In this document: one piece after another, positions 54,774 through 64,000 of the stretch
Layout: the number at the start of each line of letters is the position of its first letter
Position numbering within the stretch: the first letter of the stretch is position 1
NCBI GenBank assembly: GCA_010093685.1
Contig: MU006245.1
Span: 124,001 to 188,000, forward strand
Direction: 5' to 3'
Length of the DNA: 64,000 nt
DNA from: Ophiobolus disseminans
Lineage: Eukaryota > Ascomycota > Dothideomycetes > Pleosporales > Phaeosphaeriaceae
Notes under the pieces: model-generated
Databases searched by the model: none
Seen by the model: only the letters and a program-made list of their open reading frames with translations
Told to the model about the DNA's origin: nothing
Program-made: the position numbers and the translations under genes

Positions 54774-55700
54774 ATGGAAGCCCCTGTAGTAAAGTTTAAG
54801 AAGCGAGGCGCAAAGGCTGCCCCTCGAAAAGCTGCACCGCCGCCTCCCACGTCCGATTCAGATTTCTCGTCCGGTTCCGAGGCAGAAGGCGAGGATGGTC
54901 GCGTAGTGAAGCGGCGGAGAATAACCGATAATGCACTCAAAGCTTCAACTGCAAATCAGAAGACGAACACAGCCCTCGAAGGCACTACAATATACGAAGC
55001 AAACCGCGCGGCGGTCTTGGAAAGCAGCAACGACGCCACGAAGCAGTCCAACTGGTACGAAGAGACCGGAGACGACGTGTTGAGCTCGAAGAACCTGCTC
55101 GGAACCACGCGTGCGAAACCACAGACATTTATCGAAAAGAGTGTAGACGCGCCTCCGCGACAGGTCGGCCCCCAGAAATCTTCATCCAACGTTCGGACCA
55201 TCACAGTCACAGACTATACCCCAGATGTGTGCAAAGATTATAAGCAGACGGGCTTTTGTGGCTTCGGCGACAACTGCAAGTTTCTTCACGCTCGTGAAGA
55301 TTATGCGGCAGGGTGGAAACTAGACCGGGAGTGGGAGATGTCTACAAAGGGCAAAAAGCCCGGAGGCACAATTGTCGCGTCCGCGAACAGAGACGAGAAA
55401 GAGAAAGACGAAGACGGGATCGACTTGGCGATGTTGGAAAAGATACCGTTTGCTTGTCTGATATGCAAGAAGCCCTACAAAAGTCCGATCATAACGAAAT
55501 GCGGCCACTACTTCTGCGAGGCCTGCGCATTGAAGAGGTACCGGAAAGACCCGACCTGCGCAGCATGTAATGCAAAGACGCAGGGGGTATTCAACGGAGC
55601 AAAGAACCTACAGAAGCTGTTGGACAAGAAGCAGAAATGGGAGGACAAGAAGAAGGCTGAGGCCGAGGCGGCCGAGAAGGAGGCTGAAGAAGGCGATTGA
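54774..55700 (+). CDS. CWC24: pre-mRNA-splicing factor CWC24 (CCCH plus RING)
   Basis: Single exon, 308 residues. Cwc24 (RNF113A in animals) joins the spliceosome around activation and shields the 5' splice site. The basic N-terminus has a bipartite nuclear signal (VVKRRRITDN). A CCCH zinc finger is visible as CKDYKQTGFCGFGDNCKFLH (C-x8-C-x5-C-x3-H). A C3HC4 RING follows: CLICKKPYKSPIITKCGHYF, then CEACALKRY and CAACN. A Lys/Glu helix closes the protein. The segment YTPDVCKDYKQTGFCG between the two domains' linker is highly conserved in the family. With ISY1 it is the second spliceosome factor within 9 kb, probably coincidence. Confidence 0.96.
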   Translation: MEAPVVKFKKRGAKAAPRKAAPPPPTSDSDFSSGSEAEGEDGRVVKRRRITDNALKASTANQKTNTALEGTTIYEANRAAVLESSNDATKQSNWYEETGDDVLSSKNLLGTTRAKPQTFIEKSVDAPPRQVGPQKSSSNVRTITVTDYTPDVCKDYKQTGFCGFGDNCKFLHAREDYAAGWKLDREWEMSTKGKKPGGTIVASANRDEKEKDEDGIDLAMLEKIPFACLICKKPYKSPIITKCGHYFCEACALKRYRKDPTCAACNAKTQGVFNGAKNLQKLLDKKQKWEDKKKAEAEAAEKEAEEGD

Positions 55701-56959
55701 GCTCGTCTTCGATTTGTCGACACTACTAGGAACACAACTACGAGAGCTCCCACATGAGAGTATTCCGAAGCATGCTTGGTGAAAGGACGCCCTTTGCACG
55801 TGGCCATGTTGCAATACATAGGCAAATCAGCATGCCGACTGCAATTCTACCAAGATCGGACAACAGCCCTTCACGTCCAGTCTTCTACCGATCACACATG
55901 TGTCGATCACCTAGTGTCTAGTCTACACATACCTGGCGGGCGCCTGGGAGGTGTTATTAGCAAGGTGGTCGGAAGTGGGGTAGTGAGGTGGAGGAGTACT
56001 TTCCGTAGAAAAGGCTCACATCTTCAAAGCGTTGGCCACGCCGTGCTCAAGATGATTTATGGAGAACTTGTACATTGTACTATCGGTATTACAATGAATC
56101 AAACGCCATTTGCATCACCTCTACTATCATGCCATAACAAAGATATAGGAACAATCAACGGCTCCACTCCACGGAAGGTATCTATGTGGATCAAAGGTGC
56201 AAATGGATGCATGTGACGCAGATTGTATCCGGATCGCCGTAATAGGCAACTTTAACACTCCACCCACTCGACAAGAGCACGTGAAGGGTGGAACCGTTTA
56301 ACCGCAATATCCAACCGCTTGCGACCATGATGAGCTAAGCGGAGTAAGGAAGCCGCAATGAAGGCGCGTAGAGACGCTTGCAAAGTACTAGACTCCGCTC
56401 AGTCTTCTGGAACCGCCAATCTTCTACGGTCTATCGGCTGGTGGGGCTTGCGATGGTTCGGCCAGTGGCTAGCGAGGCTACAACAAGGAAGGTGCGCATG
56501 GAAGCAAGTCAGTCTTCACCGTGAAGCAGCCCCGCCAGAGGACTATCGATACCTGTGAGCAGCAGAGATTTTGCAGTCCTTCACCTTCACGGCCGTCGTC
56601 ACACGGGACCTCGACTGCCTGCGCCGCTCCGTCTGTCCGCGTGCTTGAGCTCGGTGGCTCGGTGTGATATCGTTGGACATCTCACCGCAAGCCACGGCAA
56701 GGCACGTCCTGTGACCTGCTGCACCCGCCAATCGCTCCGGATGCGTCGCTCCCACAAGCCAGGTACCACTCCTCCGCCCCGACCATCGCAGCCTGCCATA
56801 TCTGCGTATAGCCCGCGATGCGTGCAACTGACCCGGGCGCAGGTGCCGCACAGTATATACCTAGCCCATCCCTAATAACGTGAGGCGCAAGTTCTGGCTT
56901 CGACGTGCCCGTGACGGAATCATCCGAGCGATCCCATACGCTACACAGCAGCACAGTCC
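55701..56959. other. intergenic region
   Basis: About 1.26 kb without a supportable gene. The right part (56350-56950) is GC-rich and has overlapping open frames on both strands, none with motifs. It includes the promoter of the next gene. Confidence 0.4.
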
Positions 56960-58411
56960 ATGCACCTCCATTCAGACCCGAGCCTGGCCGAGGTCCCAGG
57001 CTTCACGAGGGAGCAATTGGATGCCTTGGCCCGCAGCGTCGAGCTGAGGAGGCAGCAGCTCGAACATGGCATCGAGGCCTATATAAGGGACCGCCAGGCG
57101 GAGCTGCGCAGCTATGGGCAAGAGGTTTGCTGCATTCGGCCCTGTGCGCGTCTCTGGAAGCTGACCAGAGTCCAGTTGCTAGCGCACCACCGTTCGATGG
57201 CACACGAACAGCACCCCAAGCCCGCCGACAAAGAGGCCAGCGGCCATGCCGAACACGCTGCTGCACCCCCCGCTGCATCGCCCGCGCAGTCTGCACCGTC
57301 ATCGCCCGACACGCGAAAGCACGAGCCGGAAGAAAAGGCTAAACGCACAAAGCACACACGGCAGCAGAAGCGCGAAAAAGAACTTTACGGCCTAGTCACG
57401 CCCGTCTTCCTGCCATTGCTCGACGCAAGGGATACCTCGCCCACGCACACAAAGCAGAGGCTCGACGACGCACCCCCAGAGTACGCGACGCCGACGAGAG
57501 ATGCCGAGCGGGCCCACGAGAATCGAACACCAAGGAGAGAAGACACAGACATGGAGGGCGGCACAACGCCCAAGAAGTCGAAGCGCACCGCGAAGAAGTC
57601 GGCGCTGCGCCAGACCAATACGTCGAGGTCGCGGCGGAAGCGCGTGAGCCTGGTCATCGACGGGCAGACGGTGCTCCCCGCAGACACGGTCATCGAACCG
57701 GCCCTCACATCGCCCAGCAGCGAAGCAACATCCGTCTCCAACTCGACAGCCTCCTTGGACGACATGATAGACCCACGACTCACCGCCGACCCGCACATCC
57801 ACGCCGAGCACTACGACGCCGTCCACCACAGCCTCCCGCTCCCCATGTCCAACCACCTGCACTCGCCCACGAAGCCGCTCATCGAGACGCCAAATTCCGT
57901 AGCCTCCGACTTCACAACCTACCACCCCCAAAGCACGCCAACCCTCACGTACAACCCCCCCGCAGTCGCCAACCGCACCTTCCTCGACCCCTCGCCCACA
58001 CACCCAGCCTCGCTCCCGCCAACCGCCGGCCCAGACCCCATCTTCGCAGACGACCCCGCCCTCGAAGAACCCGCCGAATCCTCTTTCAACACCTACGTCG
58101 GCGGTCTGCACGGCTCGGGCACCGACGACGTCGACCAAGCGGGCTCGTACGGATACCCGAGCAGTCTTGGCGCAAGTTACCTCGAGAGCTACATGCAGTC
58201 GCGGCCGCTGCGGGTGCGCATGGAGGCTGCGGACAAGGCGGGGCTGGACGAGCGGGAGAAAAGAGATATGATGAATGCGGGGAAGAAGGAAAAACACGGC
58301 GACGATAGCGGGGATGTGGACATGGATGTTGACCAGAAAGAGCAGGGGGGCAGGCTTGTGGATGTCGATGAGGATATGGATATCATGGGGGAGATGGAAG
58401 GTTTTGAATGA
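56960..58411 (+). CDS. disordered nuclear-like protein of unknown function
   Basis: The ATG at 56960 opens a protein of 466 residues if an intron at 57125-57175 (GTTTGC...GCTGAC...CCAG, 51 bases) is removed, or 483 if retained; the frame is the same. Splicing joins AELRSYGQE to LLAHHRSMAHEQ, which reads smoothly as one helix, so I favour it. The first 70 residues are helical and charged. A Lys/Arg-rich stretch follows (KRTKHTRQQKREKELYG, then KKSKRTAKKSALRQ), suggesting nuclear location. The second half is rich in Pro, Ser, Thr and Asp, ending in an acidic tail (VDMDVDQKEQ...DIMGEMEGFE). I do not recognise the family. It could be a chromatin or transcription-related scaffold, but nothing proves it. 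Confidence 0.72.
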   Translation: MHLHSDPSLAEVPGFTREQLDALARSVELRRQQLEHGIEAYIRDRQAELRSYGQEVCCIRPCARLWKLTRVQLLAHHRSMAHEQHPKPADKEASGHAEHAAAPPAASPAQSAPSSPDTRKHEPEEKAKRTKHTRQQKREKELYGLVTPVFLPLLDARDTSPTHTKQRLDDAPPEYATPTRDAERAHENRTPRREDTDMEGGTTPKKSKRTAKKSALRQTNTSRSRRKRVSLVIDGQTVLPADTVIEPALTSPSSEATSVSNSTASLDDMIDPRLTADPHIHAEHYDAVHHSLPLPMSNHLHSPTKPLIETPNSVASDFTTYHPQSTPTLTYNPPAVANRTFLDPSPTHPASLPPTAGPDPIFADDPALEEPAESSFNTYVGGLHGSGTDDVDQAGSYGYPSSLGASYLESYMQSRPLRVRMEAADKAGLDEREKRDMMNAGKKEKHGDDSGDVDMDVDQKEQGGRLVDVDEDMDIMGEMEGFE

Positions 58412-58780
58412 AGGTCACTGGGGGAAGAGCTTGGATACGCCGCGAAGCGATGAAGGATCCGATGAGGCGGGGGTTTGGATTGAACATGAGAAGACCTCTT
58501 GATTGGTTTATTGGCATGGGAGTTGGATAACCACGCCCTACGACCTCCCGGCGCTGCACGGTTGGATCGGATAGTATCCGGCGTCACTTTGGATACGCCC
58601 TTAACCTGCTTCGGCAGCCTTTGAATACGTGCTGCGTCACTTTGTATATTTGTATTCGTACGTGCAAGTGGTTATTTACAGAGGTTTCGGATACCAACCT
58701 ACTATCAAAACCAATAAAAAAAATCCAAACTTGATTCTTTGAACCCATGAAACTAGCTTTCCTACTCAGACTTTCTCCCA
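58412..58780. other. 3' region between convergent genes
   Basis: Two GTCACTTTG-TA-like repeats occur at about 58583 and 58636. Otherwise only 3' flanks. Confidence 0.4.
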
Positions 58781-60051
58781 TCACGTCCCTCCCCGCTCAC
58801 TCACCTGCTCCACGCGATTCACAACCCGATCCAACAAACTCACCAACTCATCGCTCACAAAGCCCGGCCCATCGCTTTGAATAAAGTGTCCACAGTCCAC
58901 GGCCACGATGGGCCCTATGCACCGGCCCTCGTCGGTGATGCGTGTGAGACCCTCGTTGTAGCGCCGCCAGGCGGGGTTGGCGTACGTCATTGTTAGGAGC
59001 TTCGGGATGTGGAGGGTGCCGGAGACTGTGGGGTGGTTAGAAGGGGGAGAGGGAAGGTAGGGTGAAAGTGGATTGAAGTACGGGTGGACGAAGTGGAAAA
59101 GGAATAAGTGTGTGACTTACAAGATTGTTCCGCGAAAGTTTCCCAATCATGGCCTACAACCGTTAGATACGGTCCTTTGCCGAGATATCCCTCCAGGCGC
59201 GGGGCATCGTCATGCGGGAGTAATTTCGCCAAGTTCTTTCTCGACAGGCCTTCCATATTTGGCACGTCGGGGTGGAAAATCTCCTTGTACTTCTGTCTAG
59301 TATCTCTCAGCTCCTCAACGCTCACGCCCTCGGGTAGCGTGTGTTCGCTAAAGTCTGCGGCGTCGGGGTCGGGCCATATGGACTGTTGGTCTGAGTTTGC
59401 CATGATGCTGTCGAGGAAGAGGAGCCCGGAGACGGTGCCGGGGTAGTGTTGTGTGAAGAGGCGAGCGAGGGCGCAGCCGATACTATTTGCGACAAAGATT
59501 AGACAGGGGAAGTGGGTTGGATGGGCGATGTCGAGATGCTCCCGCCATATCTGGAGGATGAGCTGCTTGAGGTCTTGGACTGCAGATACCGCGTCGTGAC
59601 CGTGGCAGGGCTGGGGTTCTTTGTCGTGCGGGTCGCGGTCTGAGTTGCCTTGGCCGTAGCGATCGTAACTGAGTAGGCCGGGATATGGGAGTCTTCCGAC
59701 TATCCTCTTTTCTAAGAAGCTCTGGATTGACTTATCCCAGGACGTTCGTGTCGACATCAGTCCGTTCAGGTAGACAATCATAGTTTGCGAGAATGGATTG
59801 GTGACACCCTTCCGCGATGATGCTGGGTAGTAGGTGTAGTGTATTTTCGCGCCCGGCTTGTGGTCGAGTCCGATGGTAGCATTCTCTGCATCTGGGTACG
59901 GGGGCAACTCTTCTTCTGAAGGATTCATGCTGTTGGCAACAGGTATTGAAAACTTTCGAGGGTCATGGGAGTGTCTCTGCGCTGCTATCATAGGGTCCAA
60001 CTGGGAATGGTTGGTGTTTGGCGAATTCGCCGCATGTCTGGTTGCTGGCAT
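58781..60051 (-). CDS. alpha/beta hydrolase family protein
   Basis: Two exons, 60051-59121 and 59025-58781, give 391 residues; the intron (95 bases) is the longest in the window. The fold shows MIVYLNGLMSTRTSWD (oxyanion region, Asn in place of the usual His-Gly), LLSYDRYGQGNSDRDP and the nucleophile elbow FVANSIGCALARL. Strand 6 carries LLFLDSIM, and the C-terminus the catalytic His in VAVDCGHFIQSDGP. Ser, an Asp and His of a triad are thus in place. No signal peptide. Such enzymes hydrolyse esters, epoxides or similar bonds; which one cannot be told. The disordered first 60 residues are family-atypical, so a later start (such as the Met in NSMNPSEEELPPY) is possible. Confidence 0.86.
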
Positions 60052-61071
60052 GGTGACGTTGGCGGATGCTTCTCTTGCTGGTCTTCAACCACAAATGTCG
60101 AACGAAATAGCTCTAAAGCCCTCACAAAGTAGAAGTGAAAACAGCCAGCAGCTAGTGACGGACGAAAAAAACCAAAGCTCTGACCGAGATGCTCGACTGG
60201 AAAAGTGCAGCATGCGGAGAAGGGCGGAATATATGGAAAAAGTGGCGCTCTAGAGCCTCAGCTATGCAACAAAAGTTTCGACGGTTGACAACGGTCTCTA
60301 GCGTTTCTGGAAACCTGCCAGTGTTATAACAGTCCTTCGTGAGCTACCCCTCTCCTCACGCGCTCCAAGGGAAAAGTCAGGCGCGCCGCTTTCTTTCGGA
60401 CCGGATACCTCCGCAGTGTGCTATCGTCAGCTTTTGTGTTGTCAAAGTGCAGATGCAGAAATGCAAGCTGAAGTTAGCGTATCGTAACGATATGAAGCAC
60501 TCTCGAGGAGACATGTTGATGACTACTACTCGGCACATTGCGAGGCATCATGGCCAAGGGCAGTATGATGACATGCAGATCCACATGTGGCTTGACAGAC
60601 GACCAAGTGTGCCCAAGAACAAGCGGAGTAAGATTAAGATGCGGGTGGAGGAGCGCCCATGTGTCGTGCCTGCTGGTCTGGGGCGTGATGAGACACTGGG
60701 ATGCGTGGTTCGGTGGGCGCCTTTTCAGGAACACCCGCTGGATGACGTAGTTGGGAACGGTCGTTGCCCTTTCACGTCGCTGCTGCCGGCGCACATGCCA
60801 CGCCGCTGCGCTTCGCATATAACACCGCAAGCACATGGCAAACGACCTTCACCGCGCCAGTTTTACCTTTGCGCCGTCTTAATTCGCTCTGCTAGACGGC
60901 ATCCCCGCTACACATCCGCTTGCTGCACCATCTACAGCCCAACGCGTCTTCTTTCACTCGACATTACCGCAACTACTCTACCCGAGGCTAGCACGAGGCA
61001 GGTAATCCGACCTTTGGCGCCGGTCCGACTCTGACTATACCTAGCTGCAATAGCGTTGATCCGGGCCCGTC
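60052..61071. other. intergenic region between divergent genes
   Basis: A 231-codon open frame at 60339-61034 exists but begins in low-complexity sequence, uses many rare codons, and has no motif; I regard it as chance. The region provides promoters for the hydrolase (-) and the disordered protein (+). Confidence 0.4.
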
Positions 61072-61902
61072 ATGGCAAATTACGTCGACAGAGAAACGCA
61101 GACTAAATGGGCGCGTCTGATGCAGTGCGAGAGTGTTCGTCCTGATGCACTGCTCTCTCCTCCACACGACACGCCCACTCCGCCCGACGACATGTTGACC
61201 GAGAAGCCACAGTTTGTCTACGGTGGCGCCATCCCGCGCATCGCCTCGCCCGAGCTACGCACGTCGGACCAGCCCTCCGGTGCATCGTCGCTGGTAGACA
61301 GGCGTAGGAACCCTGTCGGCCTCAACCCTCACATCGACCTCTTCTCGCCCCCTCGCCCGCGCAACGATGAACTGGGCGATGATGGAGCGCCCGACGCTGA
61401 AAACCCGCCTTCGCCGCCACCAACAAATGCCCTCCTTTCACCACTCCCCGAAGCCAACAGACGCCACGCCGGCCATACGCCCCTGATCCCACGCTCACCG
61501 TCAATAGAGCGGGACACTGGGAGGCAGTTGTTTCAACAACAAGCGTCAGACGATGGCAGCACTACACCAGACGGTGACAAAGGCCTGAGGGGTGCCTTGC
61601 AACTCCCCACCAACCCCACGGACGGCGCCCAGGATCATTTCATAGGATTGGAGGACCTGGACCATAGACTGGGCAGGATCGCCAAGCAGCAGAAGATCCT
61701 CAGGGGAGAGTTCGAGGATGAACCAACTCCAAAACCGGATCCGAAGCCTAGGATGGACTCGGTCGAAATGGATGGTGAAGGCTTCCCTCTCAGCAGGAAG
61801 GGATCTGCCGATTCCCGCAGGCCGACAGCGCCTGGTGAGATTGATGGAATTACACTCAAGACTCCACCGTCAAATTTTGGTGCGCCTTTTGGTCAGTTGT
61901 AG
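61072..61902 (+). CDS. disordered hypothetical protein
   Basis: Single exon, 276 residues, starting MANYVDRETQTKWARLMQCE. The N-terminal 20 residues look structured, the rest is Pro/Ser/Asp-rich and predicted disordered, with several SP/TP sites (LLSPPHDTPTPPDD, LFSPPRPRND, NALLSPLPE) that could be kinase targets. A short helix near residues 185-215 (FIGLEDLDHRLGRIAKQQKI) is the most conserved-looking part. The codon pattern and uninterrupted length support a real gene. No family recognised. It may be a regulatory or scaffold protein; that is guesswork. Confidence 0.68.
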   Translation: MANYVDRETQTKWARLMQCESVRPDALLSPPHDTPTPPDDMLTEKPQFVYGGAIPRIASPELRTSDQPSGASSLVDRRRNPVGLNPHIDLFSPPRPRNDELGDDGAPDAENPPSPPPTNALLSPLPEANRRHAGHTPLIPRSPSIERDTGRQLFQQQASDDGSTTPDGDKGLRGALQLPTNPTDGAQDHFIGLEDLDHRLGRIAKQQKILRGEFEDEPTPKPDPKPRMDSVEMDGEGFPLSRKGSADSRRPTAPGEIDGITLKTPPSNFGAPFGQL

Positions 61903-62867
61903 TTGATGGTGGAAAGACATGCACTTGTGAGGGCTACTCTAGCCTTGCACGCTGTAGGACGACGTCGGATCGTGGGACGGCTCGGTAAACACGGAAAATG
62001 CAATACCCAGAGACTGGCCTTGTCAGGCCCCTGAAGGTATCCTTTGCAGGCTATAGACTACCAGCCTAGCAATCAAACAGATATACTCTAACGCCGTTGT
62101 TGCTTGATACTAATGTTGGCCGGATGCGGCTAGCGGGGTGTTCGGCAATTCTGGGGAAGCATGCCACTTCCCCTCGACCATCTATCTTAAACGGTCATCT
62201 AACGACGTTCCTCGAAAGTGATGGATATGCCTCCGACCATGCTGTAGGTTAGGCTCAGGGTCTATTCTCTCCCTCTTATAGCGCTATCTGCTCGTTTTGT
62301 CTACATTTTAACCCTCCCTTTGTCGAGGAGCGAACAAGTCATAACTCCATGGACAGTAGACCCATTCAACGCCGCAGAGTAGATCAACATATCCCGCGAG
62401 GTATTAGCACACCGAAATCACGATTATCAGCAGATCGTAACTTACGAGCTTGACTCCTCTTGGCTTTGCAGCGTTCGGCAACATCACTCCAGCAATGACA
62501 GGGATGCGCGAGCGTCGGATCTAGATCACTGCTAGGGGAAATACGCTATGTCTATACTCAACATGGCTTGGCAACACTTTCAGCTTCCAGGATCCACAGT
62601 AGATGCAGGGACTCCACATGGCCTGCTTCGTTAATCATCCAGGTGCAGAAGGTGCCAAGCGTAACACAACGAAATGCAAGTATTTGGACGGTACACCAAC
62701 TAGCTACGCCGGCATTTAACACAGTAGTGGGATTGAGAGGGGTAATTCCAGCATTATAATGGCTACAGGAACAACTTACATTTCTATATCTTTCGGAACG
62801 GTGCTGGATTTCGACTGGTCTGGTTCTCGACAATTGCACGCAGCCAAACCATCTTCGAACAGCAGTC
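61903..62867. other. intergenic region
   Basis: No gene supported. The sequence is moderately AT-rich from about 62050 with several short frames. The right end is the promoter of the GMC oxidoreductase. Confidence 0.4.
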
Positions 62868-64000
62868 ATGGGGTTTCTTGCCAATGCACTTGTGCTGCTC
62901 GCAAGTACCAGTCTCATTACACCAGTCGTCTCTCAAGACGTCTATGACTACATTGTCGTTGGCTCAGGTACGAAATTCTTTCCCCAAAAAAACCAAGTAG
63001 CATTTGCTGAACGCACGACTTCCCTCGATAGGCCCCGGTGGTGGACCTCTAGCCTCCAATCTTGCCCGCGCCAACTACACCGTCCTCCTCATTGAAGCAG
63101 GCGATCAGTCCACCCAAGGAAGCTCAGGCGAATACCCACCGCAACTCACCTGGGACTTCTTCGTCAAGCACTATGCCGACGAGAAGAAGAACATGATGAA
63201 CAACCACTTGACGTGGAAGACGAAAGAGGGGAGGTACTGGGTCGGCGCTGGAAAAGATACGCCACCAAGAGACAGCAAGTTCTTGGGCGTGTACTATCCG
63301 CGCGGAAGCAGTGTGGGTGGAAGTAGCATGATCAACAAGCAGTGCACGTATGTATCCTTGCAGTGGCTATTCCTATGTTTTAGGGCGAGAAACTGATGAA
63401 TACACAGATGGCTTCCATCAAACAGCGACTGGGATTATGTCAAAAACGTCACTGGCGATGCATCATGGAGGTATCCACCCTCCCAGTGCATCAAGCTCTT
63501 AGGACCAAACTGATACCGTCCAGCTCCGACAACATGCATAAGATTTTCGAGCGCATTGAGAAGAACAACTACCTCCCCGCTGGTACTGCGGGCCACGGCT
63601 TCAACGGCTACTTCCAGGTCAACATGAATAAGCCAACGTCAATCGGCCAGCCCGTCCTCGGCATCATGCAAGCCATCGCCGCTAACTTCTCGCTCTCTAC
63701 GGCTCAAGCCGACATCACCAAGCTCATGGGCACTGATGCGAACTTTCCTGATCCCAAGCGCGACTGGACTACCGGCGTATGGGGTCTACCAGTACATGCC
63801 AAATCCAATGGCGAGCGCTATAGCTCGCGAGACTACATCAAAGATACCATCGACAAGAAATTCCCGCTTACGCTGAGCTTGAACAGCCTGGCTACCCGCG
63901 TTCTATTCACACCTGATACATCTTGTGGCGGCAAGCCGAGGGCCACCGGAGTTGAGTTCCTCCAAGGAAAGAGTATCTACAGAGCGGATTCGAGGTACAA
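62868..64000 (+). CDS. secreted GMC oxidoreductase, 5' part only
   Basis: Four exons seen: 62868-62967, 63032-63347, 63408-63470 and 63524 onward; the gene continues past the window end. A signal peptide (MGFLANALVLLASTSLITPV, cleaved before QDVYDYI) leads into the FAD dinucleotide-binding motif DYIVVGSGPGGGPLASNLA, split by intron 1, and VLLIEAG with the ribose-binding Glu. YYPRGSSVGGSSMINKQCT is the GMC signature 1. The family (AA3) oxidises alcohols or sugars with FAD and makes hydrogen peroxide; it includes glucose oxidase, aryl-alcohol oxidase and choline dehydrogenase types. Subtype and substrate depend on the missing C-terminus with the catalytic His pair. Confidence 0.9.

Noticed and set aside
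57392..58297. 301-codon minus-strand open frame
   Set aside because: Antisense of the disordered protein gene; Gly/Val-rich product typical of antisense frames in GC-rich coding sequence.
60339..61034. 231-codon plus-strand frame in the gap between hydrolase and disordered protein
   Set aside because: No motif, irregular composition, starts in low-quality context and overlaps the presumed promoter and leader of the gene at 61072.

Overview
The window is nuclear DNA of a filamentous ascomycete (Pezizomycotina). Genes lie on both strands, are separated by 0.3-2.7 kb, and are interrupted by short GT-AG introns of about 44-95 bp with CTAAC/CTGAC-type branch sites. The families point the same way: C2H2-Zn2Cys6 regulator, PTH11-like rhodopsin-domain receptor, ApsA/Num1 cortical anchor, DUF4360 secreted protein. 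A Dothideomycete (Pleosporales-like) is my best guess, but this is inference from family mix only.

Layout. 0-12.5 kb: possible 3' end of a gene, dihydrofolate reductase (+), MGST3-like MAPEG protein (-), a pseudogene with C-to-T type stops (-), a degenerate tandem array at 5.4-6.2 kb, a five-exon CLC chloride transporter (-) and a zinc alcohol dehydrogenase (-). 12.5-21.3 kb: catalase-peroxidase (+), a five-exon C2H2-Zn2Cys6 transcription factor (+), a PRISE-type SDR reductase (+) and an endonuclease III-like glycosylase (+). 22.2-32.5 kb: a tail-anchored CBM48 protein (+), an eight-exon rhodopsin-domain membrane protein (+), a decayed metallophosphoesterase (+), two nucleotidyltransferase-like genes of which the second looks frameshifted (+), and a secreted DUF4360 protein (+). 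33.9-42.3 kb: tyrosinase (-), a lectin-like single-pass membrane protein (-), a Rieske oxygenase (-) and a second degenerate tandem array. 42.8-55.7 kb is a housekeeping block: NOC3 (-) and NIP7 (+) diverging from a shared promoter, ISY1 (-), ApsA/Num1 (-) and CWC24 (+). 57-64 kb: two disordered proteins (+), an alpha/beta hydrolase (-), and the 5' part of a secreted GMC oxidoreductase (+) cut by the window end.

Functional links. NOC3 and NIP7 both serve 60S ribosome assembly and face each other across about 200 bp. ISY1 and CWC24 are both spliceosome factors. The transcription factor and the PRISE reductase are adjacent and co-oriented, a plausible small regulator-enzyme pair. The 28-31.3 kb stretch collects decaying genes, and TA-rich islands plus the stop-riddled frame at 3.5-4.6 kb suggest past C-to-T mutation (RIP or cytosine deamination). 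No complete transposon, CRISPR array, rRNA or tRNA gene was recognised. All exon boundaries were deduced by eye from splice consensus and frame continuity; those spanning several introns close exactly in frame, which supports them.
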